Positions 26,742 through 33,841 of a stretch of DNA of 64,000 nucleotides are shown here, piece after piece. Each line of letters starts with the position of its first letter. Position 1 is the stretch's first letter. Under the pieces are notes generated by a model. It ran no database searches. It had not been told where the DNA came from and worked only from the letters and a program-made list of their open reading frames with translations. A program made the position numbers and the translations under genes. The stretch is from NCBI RefSeq assembly GCF_002843605.1, contig NZ_CP025263.1:4059501-4123500 (forward strand), given 5' to 3'. The stretch comes from Pseudomonas sp. S09G 359. GTDB lineage: Bacteria > Pseudomonadota > Gammaproteobacteria > Pseudomonadales > Pseudomonadaceae.

Positions 26742-27898
26742 GCCAACTCTCCTGTAGTAACCGTGCTGATCCAGTGCTGCGTTTGCTCTCGCGTCAACAC
26801 CAACAAAGGCTGGCGCTGATGCCGCACCATTTCCACGCCAAGCGCAATCACCAGCCAGTGACCGAGTGGCCCCGAGAGCCCGCAAAAACTTTCCTGAAAC
26901 CACTGTTTTTCCGCGCTGAGTGCCGCCCCTTGGGTACCAGCGACAGCCAGCATTTTTCCGGTAAGTGGCTTCCAACAAATGGTGTCGGCCAATAGGCCGG
27001 TTGCCCGGCAGGCGCTGGGTTGGGTCTGCAGGAATAACGGCAACTCGCTGTCCAACGCGTCGACGCTCAATGGCATTGGACGTAACAAGCCAGCGGCGAT
27101 AGGTAATCCCAGGACGCTTGCCAGGCTGTCCGGGCATAGCAATAGGGCGGCAAGCCCGTCGGAGTACGAATCCTTGCCGTGCACCTGCAGTACCAGAATC
27201 AACTCGACGCTAGCGCTGGCGGCCTTCAACGTTTCGTCGACCCACCGGCACGATAACTCGCCCGCCAAGTTGAGCGTTGCAGGCAACGGCCGGTCCACCT
27301 TGAGGGTCCAGGTTTGTTGCCAGGCATTACGTAAAGCATCGTATTCGTTGGGGTGAACGTCACTCAGTAGCGTGACCCGTAACGCCTGCTCCATGGGCAA
27401 CGCTTGCAGTGCAGGTACCAATGCCGCGATCAAAATCTGCAAACCGGCACGTGCCCTCTCCGTCTCCGTCGGCAAATCGGCAATACGCCGTGCTTGCCCT
27501 GTTCGGGAAAGCACGTCAAAGCCGGGCGAAGTCAATACGCTCGCAGACACTTGATCAGGCAGCACTACACAACCGGCAGACACGGCAAGATAACGCTGCG
27601 CCCAACGCTGCCAGGATTGCTGGGCAACTTGCGCCTCTTCTTCCAAGAATTGAAAACGACTCAGCGCGCACCCATGGGTATAGGCACGCGCGCCGAACGC
27701 CAGAACCCAGACCAGCAATGGCGAACCGGAAAGCGCCCAGATATTGAGCGTAAGCAGCAGCGGTATCCGTTCGGAAACATGCAGTAAAAACAGCAGCACG
27801 CAGACCAGTACCGCCATGACCGCCGCCAACAACCATCGACCCAACATTGGCGGATCTGGAACGTCTACTACCTCGGGTGCCTGCCGATCCCAGCCCAT
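26738..27898 (-). CDS. Unknown type VI-island membrane protein, partner of the TssM-like protein
   Basis: 386 residues. Two adjacent membrane segments near the N-terminus (WLLAAVMAVLVCVLLFLLHV and LLLTLNIWALSGSPLLVWVL) and a large remainder lacking obvious motifs (ILIAALVPALQALPMEQALR; ELILVLQVHGKDSYSDGLAA). Begins two bases after the PAAR gene stop and overlaps the TssM-like gene by four bases, so its product probably acts with that protein at the inner membrane. Family not recognised. Confidence 0.8.
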   Translation of the reverse strand: MGWDRQAPEVVDVPDPPMLGRWLLAAVMAVLVCVLLFLLHVSERIPLLLTLNIWALSGSPLLVWVLAFGARAYTHGCALSRFQFLEEEAQVAQQSWQRWAQRYLAVSAGCVVLPDQVSASVLTSPGFDVLSRTGQARRIADLPTETERARAGLQILIAALVPALQALPMEQALRVTLLSDVHPNEYDALRNAWQQTWTLKVDRPLPATLNLAGELSCRWVDETLKAASASVELILVLQVHGKDSYSDGLAALLLCPDSLASVLGLPIAAGLLRPMPLSVDALDSELPLFLQTQPSACRATGLLADTICWKPLTGKMLAVAGTQGAALSAEKQWFQESFCGLSGPLGHWLVIALGVEMVRHQRQPLLVLTREQTQHWISTVTTGELA

Positions 27899-27900
27899 GG

Positions 27901-28167
27901 CTAGCCCACCCCACAATCGGGAGCACTGGAAATGACCTGGCAACCACATTCACAGTGACAGCCATTGACCACCATCGCCCGGTTGCCCTCGGACCAGCCC
28001 GGGCAACCTTCGACAATCCGGTTAACGCCATGCCCTGGTAACGGGCAATGCACTTCGTCGCCGACCAAAGCTACTGGCTTGCCATTGACGAAGGTTGTGG
28101 AAGAGGCAGACGTTACTTCTCCGCCATGGGTGGTTTTGTCACCCAACAGTACAAACCCCTGAAACAT
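27901..28167 (-). CDS. PAAR-domain spike-tip protein
   Basis: 88 residues. LLGDKTTHGGEVTSASSTTF, NGKPVALVGDEVHCPLPGHG and a Cys/His-rich end (NGCHCECGC) match PAAR proteins, which sharpen the VgrG spike and bind metal at the tip. GGGAG lies eight bases before the ATG at 28167; the upstream extension of the frame is rejected. No C-terminal toxin domain, so it should act as adaptor for the island effectors. Confidence 0.93.
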   Translation of the reverse strand: MFQGFVLLGDKTTHGGEVTSASSTTFVNGKPVALVGDEVHCPLPGHGVNRIVEGCPGWSEGNRAMVVNGCHCECGCQVISSAPDCGVG

Positions 28168-28296
28168 TTTATTTACTCCCAATAACTTGCCCATTGAAAG
28201 ACAGGCACAAACAAAAGGATCGCTCTCTATAAGAGCAATGATCTCGACCAACAACCAATAAAAGCGGCAGTACTTCCAATTACCCGGCTCTGATCG

Positions 28297-28581
28297 CTAC
28301 GAATAGTCTCGCGGGCAATGGGCATTTCCGTTATCTGCTTCGAGAGCGGCCCCAAGAGAAAACGTGTCAACGACGAAAGATAAAGGGAGATCAATGATAG
28401 CTAATGGAATAATAAAACCTTTTGTAATCAAAATTGTCTGCCAATCGGTTATCGCATTAAAATCCAGATGAACACCCTGATAGGGACAAAGTGGCCCATT
28501 CATAATTGCCGCACCCAATGAACCACAGCCTGTGAGCACAGTAAAAACAAGCCCTAATAGGCCGCACTTAGAATTAATCAC
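28297..28581 (-). CDS. YceK/YidQ-family lipoprotein
   Basis: 94 residues. Lipobox LTGCGS after a short signal peptide, then CPYQGVHLDFNAI and LAIIDLPLSFVVDTFSLGAA, the conserved blocks of the YceK/YidQ (DUF1375) family. These are small outer-membrane lipoproteins of unknown role. Its position between effector-immunity genes and PAAR in an AT-richer stretch is unusual; it might protect against an effector, which is inference only. Confidence 0.85.
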   Translation of the reverse strand: MINSKCGLLGLVFTVLTGCGSLGAAIMNGPLCPYQGVHLDFNAITDWQTILITKGFIIPLAIIDLPLSFVVDTFSLGAALEADNGNAHCPRDYS

Positions 28582-28693
28582 TCCAACACCTCCACACTGA
28601 AATCTATTTTTAGCGCGCGACTAAATAACGCCCGCGACGATGCCAAGATCTAGCTTCGAAATTTCCTACACATAGGTATTACGAGCTTTATCG

Positions 28694-28765
28694 CTATTTC
28701 GCACTTTGGATAACGAGCGGTATGTGTTCCTGTAAAGACGAGGGGACCCTCCGTAAAGCAATCAT
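28694..28765 (-). pseudogene. Remnant of a third copy of the duplicated immunity-type lipoprotein gene
   Basis: Starting at an ATG at 28765 that overlaps the stop of 28762-29580 by ATGA, a 23-codon frame encodes MIALRRVPSSLQEHIPLVIQ then SAK and a stop. It aligns with the first codons of the intact neighbour (MIALWMIPTSLPERRQPVTQ), and at the DNA level about 66 bases (28700-28765) match 29515-29580. Similarity is lost beyond, so this is the 5' stump of a deleted copy. Confidence 0.75.
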
Positions 28766-29580
28766 TGTGATTGCCCCAGGCGGATGGTTTGAAGCTTCTT
28801 AAATTTTGGCTTGTGTCCAGTTGCAGCGGTACTGCCATCGGGATAGGTGATTAGTGGGTAGTTGCCCACTTTCTGCACCTTAGACTCCACCGAATAAACG
28901 ACGTAGTCGGCGTGCAGTACGGGCTCGAACGTCACCCTCTTAGCACTTAAAGCGCGATAATACGAATACATTTCACCTTCACCGACGATCCATGCAAGCA
29001 GTTCATGTCCGCCAATAAACTGCTCGGTTATCCAAGGGTAGTAATCCCCCTTGATCAAGACATCGCCGCTCACTTCTATCGTTGGCTGAAATACAGAACG
29101 CCTCTGTGGCAGGCGCTGATCGAACATCACAATCACTCCCCCCCCAGAACCAGCTTTAACATTTTCTCCAAAGTGTGTTGTGCTAGCGTACGTAACACCA
29201 AAGGTCACATTACTCAGTCGCCATTGGCATGTGCCTGAGCCGTTAATAGGTAATTTCGCTTCATAAAGATCACTCTGCCCCTGCTGTAGCGGATGAACTG
29301 TGATGGATAGGTAACCATCCTCTTCATAGGTGCTCCAGTCTGGCCCAGAGCGTTTGATGGGACACTTCTCCGAGCGGTACATCACCCGCATGGGTTCCGC
29401 CGCGAGGTTCTGCGGGACCTTTACAGTGATGCTGACCTGCCCGCCGTCCGGTGCCGGTGTAAAAGTCTGGTTCTGGGCGCAACCGTTGAGGCTGAACAGC
29501 AGCAAGAGCACGCCGCATGTTTGGGTAACGGGTTGTCTGCGTTCAGGTAAGGACGTGGGGATCATCCATAAAGCAATCAT
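28762..29580 (-). CDS. Putative immunity lipoprotein of the lipase effector, copy 2
   Basis: 272 residues. Signal peptide ends at the lipobox FSLNGCAQ, giving a mature protein starting CAQNQTFTPAPDGG. Closely related along its length to the neighbour 29577-30356 (shared VSITVKVPQNLAA, MRVMYRSEKCPIKRSG, WSTYEEDGYLS, VTFGVTY, GVIVMFDQRLPQ). Starts at 29580 with an ATGA overlap. Its N-terminus before the signal (MIALWMIPTSLPERRQP) is longer than in the sister. Tandem periplasmic lipoproteins after a type VI lipase gene match the known Tle-Tli arrangement, in which the lipoprotein blocks the phospholipase. Confidence 0.82.
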   Translation of the reverse strand: MIALWMIPTSLPERRQPVTQTCGVLLLLFSLNGCAQNQTFTPAPDGGQVSITVKVPQNLAAEPMRVMYRSEKCPIKRSGPDWSTYEEDGYLSITVHPLQQGQSDLYEAKLPINGSGTCQWRLSNVTFGVTYASTTHFGENVKAGSGGGVIVMFDQRLPQRRSVFQPTIEVSGDVLIKGDYYPWITEQFIGGHELLAWIVGEGEMYSYYRALSAKRVTFEPVLHADYVVYSVESKVQKVGNYPLITYPDGSTAATGHKPKFKKLQTIRLGQSQ

Positions 29581-30356
29581 TGTGGTTGTCCCAGGCGGAT
29601 GGCTTGAAGTTTCTTGAAGCTTGGGTCACTGCCACCCATCACAACACTACCATCGGAGTACGTGTACTGGTTGCGATTACCCTTTTTATGAACCTTCGGT
29701 CCTACCGAATAAACGACGTGGTCGGCATATAGTAAGGGTTCGAATACCACCTGTCGGGCTCTTGGGGCACGGTAATATAAATAGATTTCACCCGCGCCGA
29801 CGAGCCAAGCGACCTTTTCATGCTTGCCAATAAACTGCTCGTTAATCCAAGGGTAGTAGTCCTTCCTAATCAGTACATCACCGTTAACTTCTATCGGTGG
29901 CTGAAAAGCTGAACGCTGTTGCGGCAGGCGCTGATCGAACATCACAATAATCCCTCCCCCTGGCCCGCCTCTCACATTCTCCCCGAAGTGGGTCGTGTTG
30001 TTATAGGTGACACCAAAGGTCACATTGCTCAGTTGCCACTGGCATTTGCCTGCGCCGTTAATGGGCAGTTTCACTTCATACATATCACTCCGCCCTTGCT
30101 GTTGCGGCAAGACCGTAGTGGACAAGTAACCGTCCTCTTCATAGGTGCTCCAGTTTGCTCCGGAGCGTTTGATAGGGCATTTTTCCGAGCGATACATCAC
30201 CCGCATTGGGTCCGCCGCAAGATTTTGTGGGACCTTTACCGTGATGCTGACCTCCTCGCCGCCCGGTGCAGGTGAAAAGGTTTGGTTCTGGGCGCAGCCG
30301 TTGAGGCTGAACAGCAGTAATGCAACGCCGCTCGCACGAATTAAACGAACGTTCAT
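29577..30356 (-). CDS. Putative immunity lipoprotein of the lipase effector, copy 1
   Basis: 259 residues with signal peptide MNVRLIRASGVALLLFSLNG and lipobox SLNGC. The body is rich in beta-type sequence (EVSITVKVPQNLAADP; YEVKLPINGAGKCQWQLSNV; FEPLLYADHVVYSVGP). It follows the class 3 lipase gene after a ~143-base gap and is coupled to its paralogue. Inferred immunity (Tli) function rests on position, lipoprotein nature and duplication; no family name is recognised. Confidence 0.82.
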   Translation of the reverse strand: MNVRLIRASGVALLLFSLNGCAQNQTFSPAPGGEEVSITVKVPQNLAADPMRVMYRSEKCPIKRSGANWSTYEEDGYLSTTVLPQQQGRSDMYEVKLPINGAGKCQWQLSNVTFGVTYNNTTHFGENVRGGPGGGIIVMFDQRLPQQRSAFQPPIEVNGDVLIRKDYYPWINEQFIGKHEKVAWLVGAGEIYLYYRAPRARQVVFEPLLYADHVVYSVGPKVHKKGNRNQYTYSDGSVVMGGSDPSFKKLQAIRLGQPQ

Positions 30357-30499
30357 AGGCTATGGCCTCGATGATGGTTAGCAGTGCAGCGGCAAATTCG
30401 AGTGTGAGTGCGTGCGGGCGACAGTTGGTTTGAAGTGTTCATGGTTTTAGTCTTCCTCTGTGGCTACTTATGTGAATTGGGCCATGGCAATCCAGTTGA

Positions 30500-32596
30500 T
30501 CAGGCGCGCGCCTGGGTAATCTCGATCAACACGCCGAATTCACGCTCACGACTGAAACGCTCCAGTGCCTCAGGGCCACCTTCCATTCCCCGGGTGGTAC
30601 GCAACGCCATGGGTAACAACCGCTGCAGGGCAAGGAACTGTTCGTTGCGATGCCTTTCTGCTTCGGGAACCCCGAGCGTGTGCATCTGCTGTTCGAACTT
30701 CGCCCGTTGCGCCTTGCGTTCCAGTGGGCGTTCGGGATCGCTGAGTTCCAGCAGTTGGTTATGTAAAAAAGGCAGGTAGGCGTCGACCATCGAGTGATCC
30801 CTCGGGTCGCTGCGATGGTTACTGCGCTCGGGATTGGTGTGAGATGGAAAAAAGCGCGCCAGGTTTTGCTGATTCAATGCGCGAATCAGGGCCTTCTGGT
30901 CTTCCTCGGCGAAGCGGCTCAGCTCATCGTTCAGGCTGGGCACCAGGTAGATGCGCGTGCTGTGCGGCAGACGTTTGAGAATAGTGCTTCGATAGAAGTG
31001 GCCCTCGGCTTCTTTTCGTTGCGCGGCAGAGTAGCGGGTGTCCTTGGACTCCATATGCTGGTCGGCACGGTAAAACATCGCGATCTGGCCGTGATGCCAG
31101 TAGGGATCGCCAAAGCTCACCAACTTGCCCGCCATCAATTCACCCACCGACCAGACGTAGCCCAGGCTACCGCCCAATGGGCCAAGGGCCTTGTACAGCC
31201 AGTTATCCAACTCGGCCTCGGGCGGTACGCTGGTGATCATGTCTGCGTCGTTTACATGGCGAAAGTGGGTTACCGCGTTTAGGCGTGCCAGCGCTTTTTC
31301 AGTGAAGGTGCGGGGCATTCCGTAGGTGTAGAGCTGTGGGGTACGATCTTTCAGTTCGGCGGAGTGAATCAGTGCCAGCGCACCTCCCAAGCTATGGCCG
31401 CAGATAAACAACTCTTTATCGAGTAGCGCCTTCTGAATGTCATCAAAGCGTTGAGGAAACAAAACCTTAGCAACCTCAAACGCCTGCAAAAACCCGTAAT
31501 GCACACTGCCAACCTCCGTCAGCGGCGTGCACGCCGTCTTCAAATCACACCCACTGCCATCGGCCGCCATCGGACGGTACAGCGCGTCGGTCAGCCAGTC
31601 TTTGAACTCCTGGGTCCCGCGCCAGGCCACGAGTACCTGAGTTTGGTTGATGCAATAGAACAGCTGGGTGTTTTCGATGGTGAACAGCGGTATCCCGGAC
31701 CCCGCCGGCGGGCGCTCGGCGGTCAGCGAATCGAGCATCACCGCTGTGGTGTAGCGCTGGTCAAAAGGCACATCGACCACCAGCGCCGGCAGGCATGTGC
31801 CCTTGCCGTCGATCATGATCGGCGTGCGCGACAGGTCCAGGCACTGGCGGAAAAAGAACTCATCCACCGAGCCTGCGACGGTACTGGGGTCAGTGCCAGG
31901 GCGTTGCTTCAACACAGCCTGGGCGACAGTGCTGTAGGAGAGGTTGGCCATCAACCCGAGGTTATAGGCGTTGGCCATGCTGTATTCAGGTTGATGGTGC
32001 AGGATCAACGACCAGGCTCGGAAGGGACAGACTTCCAGCACATGCCGTCGATTCAGCACCTCGAAACCTAGCGTAAAACCACTGAATGTCTTGTCCGGAA
32101 AGTGGAACGCAGGGAGTTGGCGCGGGTCTGCCAGGGGCGGATCGAAGTCCGGCGTTTGATCGCACAACTGCCCGATACGCAGATAGTGATAACGGTACCC
32201 GTCCGCCAAGGCCTGCTTCTCTACGGGCGAGAAACCCTTTGGCGGCGGGTCATAGCGGTAGGGCTGCAACGGCGACGACACCGGCAATTCAGCACGCTGC
32301 GCACGCAAGCGTCGGTTTTTAAGTACCTCGGCCAGTGGATTCGCCGACAACAACAAGGTCACTGCCAGCGGGTGCAGGCCCTCCAGGCGGATCACGCCGT
32401 GGGCATCACTGTGGCCAGCGCACTCTGGGGCACACGCCGCACGCGTGGCGTCGTTAACCGCGCGATAAGGGATATTCGCCAGCGGCTCGCCCTGCTCGTC
32501 CAGCAATTGGAATTCGACCCAATGCTGTTTCTGTTTGCCGACAATAAAGTCTTTACGGGGGTTGAGCGTATCGGTGCGGTGGTAGGGATCGTTCAT
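30500..32596 (-). CDS. Type VI secretion lipase effector, class 3 lipase (GxSxG) Tle type
   Basis: 698 residues. Lipase class 3 core: VLVAWRGTQEFKDWLTDALY, nucleophile elbow LFICGHSLGGALALIHSAEL (Ser402), FRHVNDADMITSVPPE with the likely catalytic Asp (about 450-452) and DPYWHHGQ with the likely catalytic His (501/502). The N-terminal 100 residues contain a beta-domain (WVEFQLLDEQGEPLANIPYR, GVIRLEGLHPLAVTLLL), common in VgrG/PAAR-delivered effectors. AAGGA precedes the ATG. Located after vgrG and before the lipoprotein immunity genes. Expected to hydrolyse membrane phospholipids of a target cell. Resembles GxSxG phospholipase effectors such as Tle2/TseL; the exact Tle class is not established. 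Confidence 0.92.
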   Translation of the reverse strand: MNDPYHRTDTLNPRKDFIVGKQKQHWVEFQLLDEQGEPLANIPYRAVNDATRAACAPECAGHSDAHGVIRLEGLHPLAVTLLLSANPLAEVLKNRRLRAQRAELPVSSPLQPYRYDPPPKGFSPVEKQALADGYRYHYLRIGQLCDQTPDFDPPLADPRQLPAFHFPDKTFSGFTLGFEVLNRRHVLEVCPFRAWSLILHHQPEYSMANAYNLGLMANLSYSTVAQAVLKQRPGTDPSTVAGSVDEFFFRQCLDLSRTPIMIDGKGTCLPALVVDVPFDQRYTTAVMLDSLTAERPPAGSGIPLFTIENTQLFYCINQTQVLVAWRGTQEFKDWLTDALYRPMAADGSGCDLKTACTPLTEVGSVHYGFLQAFEVAKVLFPQRFDDIQKALLDKELFICGHSLGGALALIHSAELKDRTPQLYTYGMPRTFTEKALARLNAVTHFRHVNDADMITSVPPEAELDNWLYKALGPLGGSLGYVWSVGELMAGKLVSFGDPYWHHGQIAMFYRADQHMESKDTRYSAAQRKEAEGHFYRSTILKRLPHSTRIYLVPSLNDELSRFAEEDQKALIRALNQQNLARFFPSHTNPERSNHRSDPRDHSMVDAYLPFLHNQLLELSDPERPLERKAQRAKFEQQMHTLGVPEAERHRNEQFLALQRLLPMALRTTRGMEGGPEALERFSREREFGVLIEITQARA

Positions 32597-32647
32597 GTCA
32601 GTCCTTAAACGTGATAGTTGCTGAGCGTCTGCGGGGTCCAGTTCGGT

Positions 32648-33421
32648 CTAGCCGACGCCCCACTTGAGAAACTCTTCGAGCTCATCATCAAGAGACTCGG
32701 TCACTAACGAAGCCCCCCACCCCGACGCAATCCCCGCGCCCAACATCAAACCAATGGCACAAAACGGTGCACCGGGGCCGCACACGGCCGACACGGCTGC
32801 ACCTGCCAACGCTGTTCCGACCACCCCACTGCCCACAATGACGCCCTGCTTGATCGCCGCTTTCGGTTTGTTCTCAGCAGTGGCAATGTCATAGGTTGCA
32901 TACGCAATGGTAACGACCACCAAAACCTTGCCTGAAACCCTCAACACTTTATTCATCGTGTTGAATCTCACGCTGGGCCTGGCTGAAGACTCTACGATTT
33001 CGTAATACATCAGGTTTTTCTGTTTTACATCAAGCTCAACAAACGTCCCGCCAAACTTTTTAGTGGCTTTTTCATCTAACATTTCCGCAAGACCAAGAGG
33101 AATTTTTTTCCTCGCTTCGGCAATCGCCAAACCCTGCGGTGATGTTCTCGCACGGACTTCAGCCATGATGTTATTGCGCGCCTCGTAACAAAACTGCGCC
33201 GCCTCTTTGACCGTGACCTTTCCGCTCTTAACTTGCTCCAGCACCGCCTCCTTGACCCGCCTGACGTTGCGATTGTAATTCTCACGCTGCGCCGCATCAC
33301 TGATAGCGTCTGCAGAAAACTTGAGCGCCGTCCCCTCAAGTGATACGAGTGCTTGCTTTAGCGTTTCGTCATCAATTGCGTGATCTTTTTGCGCCAGATA
33401 GTCCCGATAAAAAACGTCCAT
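32648..33421 (-). CDS. Putative type VI effector with C-terminal glycine-rich membrane segments
   Basis: 257 residues from ATG 33421 (GAGGTG seven bases upstream; a GTG at 33430 is alternative). Residues 1-150 are charged and helical (DDETLKQALVSLEGTAL; VRRVKEAVLEQVKSGKVTVK). The last 100 are hydrophobic and glycine-rich: VLVVVTIAYATYDIATAEN, VIVGSGVVGTALAGAAVSAV, CGPGAPFCAIGLMLGAGIAS, then an acidic amphipathic end (DDELEEFLKWGVG). Such glycine-zipper segments recur in membrane-inserting toxins. No family recognised. It lies between vgrG and the lipase effector and beside a small multi-pass membrane protein that could be its immunity factor. Confidence 0.7.
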   Translation of the reverse strand: MDVFYRDYLAQKDHAIDDETLKQALVSLEGTALKFSADAISDAAQRENYNRNVRRVKEAVLEQVKSGKVTVKEAAQFCYEARNNIMAEVRARTSPQGLAIAEARKKIPLGLAEMLDEKATKKFGGTFVELDVKQKNLMYYEIVESSARPSVRFNTMNKVLRVSGKVLVVVTIAYATYDIATAENKPKAAIKQGVIVGSGVVGTALAGAAVSAVCGPGAPFCAIGLMLGAGIASGWGASLVTESLDDELEEFLKWGVG

Positions 33422-33458
33422 ATTGTTCACCTCGAAAGATCAATAAAAATGTCAAAAC

Positions 33459-33839
33459 TTAGAAATTTTTCATAAAAATCAACAATAAAGCCGTAAAAGA
33501 AAAGCATACAGCCGCACTCAGCAATAAATAAAAAGACAGTGCCATGCGGTATTTTATCTCTACAGGACAACGCGCCATCTCTTCAGGGTCCAGTGTGCCA
33601 TTCCGCATATGCTTATTAGGGAACATCACACTACCTATTACGATATACACCAATGTATAGCGCGCATAAAATGACCCTCTGCCCCACACGCTCGCATATG
33701 AACTGATAATGGTGCTTTTCTTAAAGCACTCTAAAAATCTGTCGAGATCGAACAACACAATGTAAAAATTCACCCCCACAGACGCCACAAATAAAACAAA
33801 AGGAAGACCAAGCAAAAAAAACATCTTTAATATAATCAT
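33459..33839 (-). CDS. Small multi-pass membrane protein, candidate immunity protein
   Basis: 126 residues with three likely membrane helices: residues 5-27 (KMFFLLGLPFVLFVASVGVN), about 58-75 (ARYTLVYIVIGSVMF) and about 101-123 (SFYLLLSAAVCFSFTALLLI). ATG at 33839 has GGAG five bases upstream; a GTG at 33845 overlapping the vgrG stop is the alternative. Base composition is clearly AT-richer than vgrG, suggesting acquired cargo. An inner-membrane immunity protein next to a predicted membrane-active effector is a common pairing; here it would precede the effector, which is less common. Confidence 0.7.
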   Translation of the reverse strand: MIILKMFFLLGLPFVLFVASVGVNFYIVLFDLDRFLECFKKSTIISSYASVWGRGSFYARYTLVYIVIGSVMFPNKHMRNGTLDPEEMARCPVEIKYRMALSFYLLLSAAVCFSFTALLLIFMKNF

Positions 33840-33841
33840 AT

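Noticed and set aside
28650..28838. 62-codon minus-strand frame
   Set aside because: Out of frame overlap of the immunity lipoprotein gene end and the third-copy remnant; explained by the remnant.
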